Source: Pseudorhodoferax sp. Leaf267 (GTDB lineage: Bacteria > Pseudomonadota > Gammaproteobacteria > Burkholderiales > Burkholderiaceae_C). From it: a stretch of DNA of 64,000 bases. The stretch covers positions 209,513 to 273,512 of the forward strand of contig NZ_LMMV01000027.1 of assembly GCF_001422405.1 (NCBI RefSeq), read 5' to 3'. The position numbers and the translations under genes were made by a program. The notes beneath the pieces are model-generated. The model did not search any database. It worked only from the letters and a program-made list of their open reading frames with translations, and had not been told where the DNA came from. Shown in pieces: positions 37,746 through 45,583 of this stretch (positions are counted from its first letter, which is position 1; each line of letters opens with the position of its first letter).

Positions 37746-38525
37746 TCAGCCGCGCGTGATGCGCACGCCGGCGTCGATCAGCAGCACCTCGCCCGTGGTC
37801 TTGGCAGCGCCCACGCCCAGCCACCAGGCGGCCTGGGCGATGTCTTCGGGCGTGATCACGTCGGCCAGCGCGGCGCGCTGCTTGTAGCTGTCCACGGCCT
37901 TCTCGTAGGCGACCTCGCCCAGCCCGTTGCGCAACCAAGGTGAGTCGACCAGGCCCGGCGCGATGGCGTTCACGCGGATCTTGGGCCCCAGCGCGCGCGC
38001 CAGGCCCACCGTCATCGCGTTGAGCGCGCCCTTGGACGCCATGTAGGCGATGGACGAGCCCGTTCCCATGAACGAGGCGATGGACGAGACGTTGACGACG
38101 GCCGCGACCGGGTGCTGCTCCAGCAGCGGCACGAAGGCGCGCGTCATCTGGTAGGCACCCACCACGTTGACCGCGTAGATGCGCTGGAAGTCCTCGGCCT
38201 GCAGGCCGTCCAGGTCCTTCAAGGGCACGAAGCGCGTGGTGCCGGCGTTGTTGACCAGCACATCGGCCCGGCCCCAGCGCGCCTGCACCTGGGCGGCCAG
38301 GCGCCGGCAGTCCGCATCGCTGGACACGTCGGCCTTCACCACCAGCACCTCGGCACCCAGGTCGCGGCACTGCTGTGCGACCTCTTCGGCCGGCGCCGGC
38401 TCACGCGAGTAGTTGATGGCGACGTCCCAGCCCTGTGCGGCGTACAGCCGGGCGGTGGCCGCGCCGATGCCGGACGACGAACCGGTGACGACGCAGACCT
38501 TGCGGGTGGCGCTCTGGGTGCTCAT
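37746..38525 (-). CDS. Short-chain dehydrogenase/reductase (FabG-like)
   Basis: A 259-aa classical SDR. The NAD(P) loop is VTGSSSGIGAAT, followed by NNAGTT, the catalytic Ser in VNVSSIASF and the pair in AYMASKG. The Arg after the cofactor loop (NYSREPAP) suggests NADPH. Substrate is unknown. Its start codon overlaps the end of the adenosyltransferase gene by 4 bp, so it is the downstream member of a two-gene unit. Confidence 0.88.
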   Translation of the reverse strand: MSTQSATRKVCVVTGSSSGIGAATARLYAAQGWDVAINYSREPAPAEEVAQQCRDLGAEVLVVKADVSSDADCRRLAAQVQARWGRADVLVNNAGTTRFVPLKDLDGLQAEDFQRIYAVNVVGAYQMTRAFVPLLEQHPVAAVVNVSSIASFMGTGSSIAYMASKGALNAMTVGLARALGPKIRVNAIAPGLVDSPWLRNGLGEVAYEKAVDSYKQRAALADVITPEDIAQAAWWLGVGAAKTTGEVLLIDAGVRITRG

Positions 38526-39106
38526 GGTGCTCCTTGCGGCGTGGAGGACGCGGCGAGCGCCATGCGCTCGCTCTTCCAGTACACGTCGTCGCCGCCGTCC
38601 ATGCGGTTGGCCACGCGGGCCAGCACGAACAGCAGGTCGGACAGGCGGTTCAGGTAATGCCGCGGCGCCTCGCGCACGGCCTCGGCACGGCCCAGCGCGA
38701 CCACGGCGCGCTCGGCCCGGCGCGCCACCGTGCGGCAGACATGGGCCTGGGCCGCCGCGCGGGTGCCGGCCGGCAGGATGAACTCGGCCAGGCGCGGCAG
38801 CGTGGCGTTGTGGTCGGCCAGGGCCTGGTCCAGCTGCAGCAGCGCCTCGGGCTTGAGCAGCTCGTAGCCCGGGATGGACAGCTCGCCGCCCAGGTTGAAC
38901 AGCTGGTGCTGCACGTCCACGAGCAGCTGGCGCACGGCATCGGGCAGCGGCTCGCACAGCAGCAGGCCCAGGTGCGAGTTGAGTTCGTCCACGTCGCCGA
39001 TGGCTGCGATGCGCAGGCTGTCCTTGCCCACGCGCGTGTTGTCGCCCAGGCCGGTCGTGCCATCGTCGCCGGTGCGCGTGGCGATCTGTGTGAGTCGGTT
39101 GCCCAT
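38522..39106 (-). CDS. Cob(I)alamin adenosyltransferase, PduO type
   Basis: A 194-aa ATP:cob(I)alamin adenosyltransferase of the PduO family. The ATP-binding N-terminus TRTGDDGTTGLGDNTRVGK is followed by GDVDELNSHLGLL, and the later RRAERAVVAL and LNRLSDLLFVLAR blocks match. It makes adenosylcobalamin from ATP and reduced cobalamin. It overlaps the SDR gene by 4 bp. The longer frame starting at 39250 has no family similarity before residue 49, so the ATG at 39106 is chosen. Confidence 0.92.
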   Translation of the reverse strand: MGNRLTQIATRTGDDGTTGLGDNTRVGKDSLRIAAIGDVDELNSHLGLLLCEPLPDAVRQLLVDVQHQLFNLGGELSIPGYELLKPEALLQLDQALADHNATLPRLAEFILPAGTRAAAQAHVCRTVARRAERAVVALGRAEAVREAPRHYLNRLSDLLFVLARVANRMDGGDDVYWKSERMALAASSTPQGAP

Positions 39107-39272
39107 GGCGGTTCCTATCCGATAAATCGGTCGATTCTGCTTTACCCAGCGTGACCAACTGTCACGCCGTGCGCGCAAACCTGTGAGTGCCGCAACAGGA
39201 AGCAAGTGTGCTGGCCCCACGGCACCGCTTGCGTTGCAATGGCGCTCCATCCACTGTCAGGAGCCTTCCGGC

Positions 39273-39623
39273 ATGCGCAAGAACCGCCACACACTCGCCC
39301 GCTTCGAGGAGCACAGCCTGGCCCTGTTCACCGCCCTGGTGATGGGCAGCAGCGGCGTGGCGGCACAGACGCAGACCGCTGCCGAGGGCAGCATGGTCCA
39401 TGCGCAGGCCACGGTGCCCGTCAGCCGGCCCGTCACGCCGGTCGTGCAGCGCAACGCCAGCGCCGAGCAGGCCTTCGGCCGCGCCGACAGCAACGGCGAC
39501 GGCCAGCTCAGCCGCGACGAGGCGCAGCGCCTGCCGGCCATCTGGGAGCGCTTCGACGACATCGACGCCAACAAGGACCGCATGCTCTCGCGCGACGAGT
39601 TCCACCGCGGCATCGCCAACTAG
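39273..39623 (+). CDS. EF-hand domain protein, probably exported
   Basis: A 116-aa protein. After a basic N-terminus, a hydrophobic stretch ending VAAQTQ (about 15-32) looks like a signal peptide. The C-terminal half has two EF-hand loops: DSNGDGQLSRDE is canonical, and DANKDRMLSRDE lacks the central Gly. It probably binds calcium in the periplasm. CAGGAG lies before the ATG. The stop overlaps the convergent RidA gene by 4 bp. Confidence 0.78.
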   Translation: MRKNRHTLARFEEHSLALFTALVMGSSGVAAQTQTAAEGSMVHAQATVPVSRPVTPVVQRNASAEQAFGRADSNGDGQLSRDEAQRLPAIWERFDDIDANKDRMLSRDEFHRGIAN

Positions 39624-40015
39624 GCGCTGCGGCTGTCCGCCAGCGCCACGCATTCGATCTCGATCAGCATGCGCGGGTCGGGCAGCGCTGCCACCACGCA
39701 GGTGGTGCGGGCCGGGTACGGCGCGGGGCCGAAGGCCTCGGCGTAGCGGCGGTTCATCTCGGCCACGTCCTGCGGGCGCGTGAGCAGCACGTTGACCTTG
39801 ACCAGCGCACGCAGGCTGGAGCCGGCGCGCGCCAGCGTCGCGCGCAGCGCGGTGACGGTCAGTTCGAACTGCGCGCCGAAGTCCTCGTCCAGCTGTCCGT
39901 CCGCGCGGTAGCCCGGCGTGCCCGAGACGAAGATCAGCTCGCCCACGCGCGCGGCGGAGGACAGCGGCGGTGTCTTGAGGCGGCCTTCGGGTGCGAAGTA
40001 GTCGATGGTCGGCAT
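39620..40015 (-). CDS. RidA-family protein
   Basis: A 131-aa RidA (YjgF/YER057c/UK114) protein. Marks are LSSAARVGELIFVSG, LVKVNVLLTRPQDVAEMN and the C-terminal MLIEIECVAL. The usual R-x-x-x-x of the imine-binding site appears in the PARTTCVVAALPDPR region. RidA hydrolyses reactive enamine/imine intermediates from PLP enzymes. Start is the ATG at 40015; the frame is open to 40066. Confidence 0.87.
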   Translation of the reverse strand: MPTIDYFAPEGRLKTPPLSSAARVGELIFVSGTPGYRADGQLDEDFGAQFELTVTALRATLARAGSSLRALVKVNVLLTRPQDVAEMNRRYAEAFGPAPYPARTTCVVAALPDPRMLIEIECVALADSRSA

Positions 40016-40192
40016 GGGGTGCTCCTGCAAGGTGTTGAACGCCGCGGCATGTTCGCACGCGGCCACGCGACGCCGCGCCCGCAGACATCGCCCGGCTCGC
40101 CCAGGGCCACGGGCTGCCCGTCCAGCCCGGCAGCGCCGCCGTGCAGGCCGAGATGGCGAAGCCGCAGCCGGCCTGCAGCGCGTTGGTGCCGG

Positions 40193-40390
40193 TCACGTGG
40201 CGGATGGGCGCGTCTTCCAAAGGTTGGCGCTGAGCAGGGCCACGGCCCAGGCCGCGTGCGTGCAGCACGGGCTGGGCGCGGCCGATGAAGTCGGCCGCCT
40301 CGGCGCAGGAGACGCGGCGCGTGCCAGCCTGGAACGCGATGCGCTCGGGGAAGCCGGCCAGGGCGTGTGCAAAAGGCGCAGCGTCTCGCC
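40193..40390 (-). pseudogene. Remnant of an AMP-dependent acyl-CoA synthetase N-terminus
   Basis: Read leftward from about 40390, the translation PFAHALAGFPERIAFQAG, then RRVSCAEAADFI and LHARGLGRG, looks like the first 60 residues of an AMP-forming ligase. The frame then shifts, and AVALLSANLWK, the next expected block, continues in another frame near 40230. The rest of the gene is missing. It lies between RidA and a repeat, with no start codon. The identity rests on short blocks and is tentative. Confidence 0.45.
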
Positions 40391-40413
40391 AGCGCCGCCC
40401 GCCCTCACCCCTG

Positions 40414-40434
40414 CCCTCTCCCAGAGGGAGAGGG
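40414..40434. repeat. Short palindromic repeat A
   Basis: CCCTCTCCC (40414-40422) pairs perfectly with GGGAGAGGG (40426-40434) around a 3-base loop. The CCCTCTCCC/GGGAGAGGG pattern is the kind of short dispersed palindrome often seen in GC-rich proteobacteria. A second, larger copy follows at 40474. Confidence 0.7.
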
Positions 40435-40459
40435 AGAAAGAGCGCGGCGCCACGGGACG

Positions 40460-41476
40460 TCATGGCGGCGACGTCTTGCTCCCTCTCCCCGCGCGCGCGG
40501 GAGAGGGAGCAAGAGCAGCTGGCATCCAGGCCATGGCCTCGCGGGCGGCATCGAGGTATTGCGCGCTCGTCTGCTCGACCAGCGCCGCCACGCTGCCGCG
40601 CGAGGTGACGCCCGACACGCTGTGCCCCGCGCTCCAGATGTCGCGCCAGCGGCGGATGCTGCCGTCGCCGCCGCTGCCGTACAGCGCGTCGGCACGCTCG
40701 GCCGTCATGTCGGTCGGCAGGGCCTTCGGGTCCAGCCCGGCCGCGCGGATCGAGGGGATCAGCGTGTTGGTCTCCAGCCCGGTGAACGCGCGCGACAGCA
40801 GCACGTCGTCGAGCCGGCTGTCCACCAGCATCTGCTTGTAGCCTTGGGCCGCCATGCTCTCGTCGGTGGCGATGAACTTGGTGCCCATATAGCCCAGGTC
40901 GCAGCCGGCCACGCGCGCGGCCAGCAGCGCCGCGCCGTCGGACACACCGCCGGCCAGCACCAGCGGGCCGTCGTAGAACTGGCGCACGGCGCGCACGAAG
41001 GCCAGGCCGTTGGCCCAACCCGTCTGCCCGCCCGCGCCGGCCGTCAGCAGCACCAGGCCGTCGACACCGGCCGCGATCGCCTTCTCGGCATGGCGCACCG
41101 AGGCCACGTCGGCCAGCACGCGGCAGCCGATGTCGTGCAGCGGCGCGACCACCGGGTCGGGCGCGCCCACGCTGGTGATGACCAGCTCGACCTTATGGCG
41201 CAGCAGGCAGGCCAGCTCTTCGCGCAGGTTCTCGCGCCGCATGATGAGGTTGGGGCAATACGGCGCGTGCTGCGGCCCGAGTGCCGCGCCGATGCGCGTG
41301 AGCCACTGGTCGAACGCGTCGACGCTGCGGCAGTTGGCCGTCGGGAACGCGCCGATCACGCCGGCCCGGCAGGCCGCGATGACCAGCTCGGGGCCGGACA
41401 CGCGGAACATGGGCGCGGCGATCAGCGGCAGGCGCAGCCGCTCGGCGAACAAGGCGCGCAGAGCGTGCGAGGTCAC
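40460..41476 (-). CDS. Nitronate monooxygenase family protein (2-nitropropane dioxygenase-like)
   Basis: A 338-aa FMN-dependent TIM-barrel protein. Marks are LPLIAAPMFRVSGPELVIA, CPNLIMRREN, LLTAGAGGQTGWANGLAFV, LVLAGGVSDGAALLAA and MGTKFIATDES. It probably oxidises nitronates or is an enoyl-reductase-like relative. The last residues (LAPSPARAGRGSKTSPP) are read from palindromic repeat B, so the natural C-terminus was probably replaced. It follows the acyl-CoA dehydrogenase gene at 6 bp. Confidence 0.85.
   Translation of the reverse strand: MTSHALRALFAERLRLPLIAAPMFRVSGPELVIAACRAGVIGAFPTANCRSVDAFDQWLTRIGAALGPQHAPYCPNLIMRRENLREELACLLRHKVELVITSVGAPDPVVAPLHDIGCRVLADVASVRHAEKAIAAGVDGLVLLTAGAGGQTGWANGLAFVRAVRQFYDGPLVLAGGVSDGAALLAARVAGCDLGYMGTKFIATDESMAAQGYKQMLVDSRLDDVLLSRAFTGLETNTLIPSIRAAGLDPKALPTDMTAERADALYGSGGDGSIRRWRDIWSAGHSVSGVTSRGSVAALVEQTSAQYLDAAREAMAWMPAALAPSPARAGRGSKTSPP
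40474..40514. repeat. Short palindromic repeat B, inside the nitronate monooxygenase gene end
   Basis: A perfect 16-bp inverted repeat (40474-40489 with 40499-40514) around a 9-base CG-alternating loop. The core is again CTCCCTCTCCC. It lies within the last codons of the nitronate monooxygenase frame. Confidence 0.75.
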
Positions 41477-41482
41477 GGCGGC

Positions 41483-42646
41483 TTACGAAGCGGCGCGAAT
41501 CATGTTGCGGGCAATGACGAGCTGCTGGATCTGGCTCGTGCCCTCGTACAGACGGAACAGCCGCACGTCGCGGTAGAAGCGCTCGATGCCGTGGTCGGCC
41601 ACGTAGCCTGAGCCGCCGAAGATCTGCACCGCGCGGTCGGCCACGCGGCCGCACATCTCGGAGGCGAACAGCTTGCAGCACGAGGCCTCGGTCGACACGT
41701 TCTCGCCATCGTCGCGGCGGCGCGCGGCGTCGATGACCATGCAGCGCGCGGCGTAGACCTCCATCTTGCTGTCGGCCAGCATGGCCTGCACGAGCTGGAA
41801 CTCGGCGATGGGCTGGCCGAACTGGCGGCGCTCCATGGCGTATTGCAATGCGTCCTCCAGCATGCGCTCGGCCGCGCCCACGCAGATGGCGGCGATGTGG
41901 ATACGGCCCTTCTCCAGCACCTTCATCGCGGTCTTGAAGCCCTGGCCCTCCTTGCCGCCGATGATGTTCTCGGCCGGCACGCGCACGTTGTCGAAGGTCA
42001 CGTCGGCCGTGTGCGCGCCGCGCTGGCCCATCTTCTTGTCGGGCTTGCCGACCGTGATGCCGGGCGTGTTCGCTTCCACGATGAAGGCCGACACGCCGCC
42101 CGCGCCCTTGTTGTTCGGGTCGGTGCGCGCCATCAAGGTGAACATGCCGGCCGTGGGCGCGTTGGTGATGAAGCGCTTGCTGCCGTTGACGATGTAGTGG
42201 TCGCCCTTCTCGTCGGTTGCGCGCCGCGCCGTGGTGCGCAGCGAGGCCGCGTCCGAGCCGGCCTCGGGCTCGGTGAGTGCGAACGATGCAGTGAGTTCAC
42301 CGCTGGCCAGCTTGGGCAGGTAGTGGTCCTTCTGCGCCTGCGTGCCGTCGATCAGGATGCCCTGCGAGCCGATGCCCACCGTGGTGCCGAACAGCGAGCG
42401 GAAGGCCGGCGAGGTGCGGCCCATCTCGAACATCACGAGCGACTCTTCCTCCATCGTGACGCCCAGGCCGCCGTACTCCTCGGGCACGGTCAGGCCGAAC
42501 AGGCCCATGGCCTTCATGTCGGCCACGATGTCGTCAGGGATCTGATCGGTCTCGGCCACCTCGTTCTCGGCGGGCACGAGGCGCTCCTTGACGAAGGTGC
42601 GCACGCTGTCGAGGAAGGCCTGGGTGATGTCGGGGTCGCGGATCAT
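41483..42646 (-). CDS. Acyl-CoA dehydrogenase
   Basis: A 387-aa acyl-CoA dehydrogenase, introducing the alpha-beta double bond into acyl-CoA with FAD. Marks are FALTEPEAGSDAA, the FAD region VQIFGGSGYVADHGIERFYRD and LYEGTSQIQ, where the catalytic Glu stands. All core residues are present. The ATG at 42646 is used; codons upstream begin with TTG and add five residues. It lies between the nitronate monooxygenase and Bug genes and is probably in one transcript with both. Confidence 0.92.
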   Translation of the reverse strand: MIRDPDITQAFLDSVRTFVKERLVPAENEVAETDQIPDDIVADMKAMGLFGLTVPEEYGGLGVTMEEESLVMFEMGRTSPAFRSLFGTTVGIGSQGILIDGTQAQKDHYLPKLASGELTASFALTEPEAGSDAASLRTTARRATDEKGDHYIVNGSKRFITNAPTAGMFTLMARTDPNNKGAGGVSAFIVEANTPGITVGKPDKKMGQRGAHTADVTFDNVRVPAENIIGGKEGQGFKTAMKVLEKGRIHIAAICVGAAERMLEDALQYAMERRQFGQPIAEFQLVQAMLADSKMEVYAARCMVIDAARRRDDGENVSTEASCCKLFASEMCGRVADRAVQIFGGSGYVADHGIERFYRDVRLFRLYEGTSQIQQLVIARNMIRAAS

Positions 42647-42695
42647 GGTGTGTGGTGGCAAGGGTGAAGAAAAGAGGCGAACAGGCGCGCGCCCG

Positions 42696-43673
42696 TCATT
42701 CGAACTTGATGTCCTTGGTCACGCCGCGCCACATCTCCAGGTCCTTGCGCTGCTGGTCGGCCAGCACGGCGGGCGCGCCGGTCCACATGTCGTAGCCGTG
42801 CTCGGCCCATTGCTTGCGCAGGCCGTCGTCGGCCAGCGTGCGGTTCACGGCGGCGTTGATCTCGGCGACCAGCTCGGGCTTCATCTTCGCGGGGCCGTAG
42901 ACGCCGTACCAGCCGATCACCTCGTAGCCCGGCAGGCCGGCCTCGCGCATGGTGGGCACGTCGGGCAGCGAAGCGTTGCGCTCGCGCGAGGTGACGACGA
43001 GCGGGCGCACCCGGCCGGACTTCACATAGTTGCTGGCGGTGCTCACGATGTCGAACATCATCGTGAGCTGCCCGCCGATCACGTCCGTCATGGCCGGTGC
43101 GTTGCCTTTGTAGGGCACGTGCGTCATCACGAGGCCGCTCTGCTTGGCAAAGAGCTCGCCGCTCAGATGGTTGGACGCGCCCATGCCGGCCGAGCCGTAG
43201 GACACCTTGCCCGGGTTGGCCTTGGCGTAGCCGATCAAATCCTGCAGGTTCTTGATCGGCAGGTCCTTGTTGATGACGAGCGCGTTGGCGTAGGTGAGCA
43301 CGGGCGACAGCGCCGTCAGGTCCTTGGCCGGGTCGAACGGCATGGCCTTGAGCACATGCGGGCTGATGGTCAGCGTGGGGCTGGCGCCGAAGTACAGCGT
43401 GGCGCCGTCCGGCGCGGCGCGTGCCACGGCCTCGCCGCCCAGCGCACCGGCGGCGCCGGCCCTGTTCTCCACGATCACGCTGCGGCCCAGCTCGCGGCCG
43501 AACACCTGGGCGAACTGGCGGCCGGCCGTGTCCACCGGGCCGCCGGCCGCGTAGCCGACGACGAGGCGCACGGGCTGCTGCTGCGCGAAGGCGCTGCCGG
43601 TGGCCAGGGCACTGGCGCACAACAGGCCCGCGAGCACGCGACGTCGGGCGAGAGGATGGGCCAAGGGGTTCAT
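42696..43673 (-). CDS. Bug-family tripartite tricarboxylate transporter substrate-binding protein
   Basis: A 325-aa periplasmic binding protein with a signal peptide (RRRVLAGLLCASALATG, cleavage near AFAQ). The Bug signature follows: VRLVVGYAAGGPVDTAGR, VIVENRAGAAG, GSAGMGASNHLSGELF and HVPYKGNAPAMTDVIGGQL. Such proteins feed TTT transporters or act as orphan sensors of carboxylates. No TctA/TctB membrane genes are here. It is divergent from a LysR gene and heads a leftward operon with acyl-CoA dehydrogenase. Confidence 0.92.
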   Translation of the reverse strand: MNPLAHPLARRRVLAGLLCASALATGSAFAQQQPVRLVVGYAAGGPVDTAGRQFAQVFGRELGRSVIVENRAGAAGALGGEAVARAAPDGATLYFGASPTLTISPHVLKAMPFDPAKDLTALSPVLTYANALVINKDLPIKNLQDLIGYAKANPGKVSYGSAGMGASNHLSGELFAKQSGLVMTHVPYKGNAPAMTDVIGGQLTMMFDIVSTASNYVKSGRVRPLVVTSRERNASLPDVPTMREAGLPGYEVIGWYGVYGPAKMKPELVAEINAAVNRTLADDGLRKQWAEHGYDMWTGAPAVLADQQRKDLEMWRGVTKDIKFE

Positions 43674-43765
43674 GCTGGGTTGTCTCCGGGTCGTTGTTGG
43701 AAGTACGCACCCACCGTGATGCGAGCGGCGAGGATGGCACCGGCCAGCATGGCCCGCCATCAGTC

Positions 43766-43785
43766 TTTGGCAAAGGGGGTGTTCA
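43766..43785 (+). promoter_or_regulatory. Putative regulator site, copy 1 of a shared 20-bp motif
   Basis: TTTGGCAAAGGGGGTGTTCA lies in the divergent gap between the Bug gene (start 43673) and the LysR gene (start 43837). It matches the site at 54423-54442 at 17 of 20 positions. It ends 51 bp before the LysR start. Confidence 0.5.
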
Positions 43786-43836
43786 TCGAGGGGCGATGGG
43801 GGAGAACCCGATGCGTTACGCTCGCCGCCCGACGCC

Positions 43837-44742
43837 ATGCACTTCGACCTGTTCGACCTCCGACTGTTCGTGTTCGTCGCCGAGGAATCCAACCTGCGGC
43901 GCGGGGCTGAGCGCGCCTGCATCTCGCTGGCTGCGGCCAGCACGCGCATCAAGCAGCTGGAGGACAACATCGGCACGCGGCTGTTCTACCGCAAGCCCCA
44001 GGGCGTGGAACTGAACCCGGCCGGCGAGGCATTGCTGCACCACGCGCGCAAGGTGCTGCAGCAGGTGGACCACCTGAAGATCGACCTGCGCGACTACGCC
44101 CAGGGCGCCAAGGGCCATGTTCGCGTGCTGGCCAACACCACCTCGATCACGAGCGCCCTGCCCTCGGCGCTGGCCAGCTTCCTGGCCTTGCAGCCCGACG
44201 TGAGCATCGACCTGCGCGAGCGCCTGAGCGCCGAGATCGTGGTGGCGATCAACGAGGCCCATGCCGACATCGGCCTGGTGGCCGGCGACGTGGACACGCA
44301 GGGCCTGGAGGTGCGCGACTTCGTGGCCGACGCGCTGGTGGTGGTGTTGCCGGCGCGGCATGCGCTGGCCAGGTCGGCGCAGCTGTCCTTCGTGCAGACG
44401 CTGGACGAGCCCCACATCTCGCTGGCCGAGGGCAGCGCGCTGGCCAGCTTCCTGCCGCCGCTGGCGCGCGCCATCGGCCGGCCGCTGGAGTTCCGCATCC
44501 AGGTGTCCAGCTTCGAGTCGATCTGCCTGCTGGTGGAGGCCGGCGTGGGCGTGGGCATCATCCCGCGCTCATCGGCCGTGCGCCATGCGCGCACGATGCA
44601 GCTGGCGCTGGTGCCGCTCACCGACCCCTGGGCGCAGCGCGAGACCAAGATCGTGAACCGCGCCGGGCAGCCGCTGCCCAGGCTGGCGGCGGAGCTGGTG
44701 CGGCACCTGGCGAACTTTGGGTTGGCGGATCGGTTGTTGTAG
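43837..44742 (+). CDS. LysR-family transcriptional regulator
   Basis: A 301-aa LysR regulator. The HTH includes LFDLRLFVFVAEESNLRRGAE and SLAAASTRIKQLEDNIG, followed by the usual linker helix and effector domain. In this family a divergent target gene is usual, here the Bug/acyl-CoA dehydrogenase/nitronate monooxygenase operon. A shared motif suggests it may also act at the 54.4-kb promoter. Confidence 0.88.
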   Translation: MHFDLFDLRLFVFVAEESNLRRGAERACISLAAASTRIKQLEDNIGTRLFYRKPQGVELNPAGEALLHHARKVLQQVDHLKIDLRDYAQGAKGHVRVLANTTSITSALPSALASFLALQPDVSIDLRERLSAEIVVAINEAHADIGLVAGDVDTQGLEVRDFVADALVVVLPARHALARSAQLSFVQTLDEPHISLAEGSALASFLPPLARAIGRPLEFRIQVSSFESICLLVEAGVGVGIIPRSSAVRHARTMQLALVPLTDPWAQRETKIVNRAGQPLPRLAAELVRHLANFGLADRLL

Positions 44743-44751
44743 GGCGCCCGG

Positions 44752-45207
44752 CTATAGCTGCGATTTGAGCCGACGCAGTACATCGCGGTCGATGCGGTCC
44801 TTGTCACGGTAGTCCGTCTTGGTCTTGAGCAGGCCTTCGATGTCCAGCGTGCGGATGTCCACGCCGTCCACCGTCACGGTGCGCACGTGCGGCTGCAGGC
44901 TGTCGTAAGTCTGGCCATTGGCCGCGAACAGCAGGTCGATCAACAGCGCATCGGCCACGCGTATGTTCTCAGGCTCGTCTGCCGGCACATCGAACCATTG
45001 CGGGTCCAGCTCCTGGCTGGACGGCAGAAACGACAGAGCCCTGATCACGCGGCGGCCGTTGTCAATGGACGAAGGCAGAAGGATGTCGATGTCCTCGGTG
45101 GCACGCACGAAGCCATTCAGGCGCACGGCATGCCCGCCGACCAGGATGTACTGCACACCTTCGGCCTGGAAACGCCGTAGCAGGTCAAGCAGGTTGTCCG
45201 CGTCCAT
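44752..45207 (-). CDS. Nucleotidyltransferase-like protein (AbiEii/DUF6036-like), possible toxin
   Basis: A 151-aa protein with a minimal nucleotidyltransferase core: YILVGGHAVRLNGFVRATEDIDILL (about 20-45 in two short blocks) has the GG and D-x-D features. A later LLIDLLFAANGQTY and a basic C-terminus follow. Related proteins act as AbiEii-type toxins or as resistance nucleotidyltransferases. The gene directly follows a 72-aa gene; that pairing suggests toxin-antitoxin. ATG at 45207 is chosen, with AGAGG just upstream; a TTG at 45219 is the alternative. Confidence 0.7.
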   Translation of the reverse strand: MDADNLLDLLRRFQAEGVQYILVGGHAVRLNGFVRATEDIDILLPSSIDNGRRVIRALSFLPSSQELDPQWFDVPADEPENIRVADALLIDLLFAANGQTYDSLQPHVRTVTVDGVDIRTLDIEGLLKTKTDYRDKDRIDRDVLRRLKSQL

Positions 45208-45219
45208 GGCCTCTGCCAA

Positions 45220-45438
45220 TCAACGCGGCCCGTTGAGTCGGCGCGCGATCTCCAACTGACGCGCATCGTCGGCCTGGTTCATGGTGCGGTGAGTGGCCCG
45301 GGTAATGCCTCGCGGACGTGCGGCGTGCAAGCCGGCCAGCATCGCATCAAGCGCACGGCCGCGGCGCAAGGCCTCGGCAGGATCGAGGATCAGCTCGGAG
45401 CGGTCTTGGCGGCCGACGGTGCGGGTCATATGGGCCAT
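45220..45438 (-). CDS. 72-aa partner of the nucleotidyltransferase, possible antitoxin
   Basis: A 72-aa charged protein starting MAHMTRTVGRQDRSEL. It ends 12 bp before the nucleotidyltransferase ATG, which supports an operon. There is no recognised DNA-binding fold, and no clear palindrome was found upstream. The sequence is Arg-rich and helical. Possible start codons are ATG at 45438 and 45429. The antitoxin role is inferred only from size, order and spacing. Confidence 0.55.
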   Translation of the reverse strand: MAHMTRTVGRQDRSELILDPAEALRRGRALDAMLAGLHAARPRGITRATHRTMNQADDARQLEIARRLNGPR

Positions 45439-45583
45439 CGTAGCAGTTGCACTTCACATCCCGCGAACGCTTCAGCCAATGCCCGTGATCGCTTCGGCCA
45501 TGGCGCACCGCCCGCGTCAACGCCATAGTGCGCCAGACCCGCGCGCACGGCGCGGACATAAGCACAACACGGAGACGACCACC

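Noticed and set aside
39162-41018. A long leftward open frame (618 codons) through RidA and nitronate monooxygenase
   Set aside because: It is out of frame with both proteins; only the short AMP-ligase-like stretch near 40390 was kept as a remnant.
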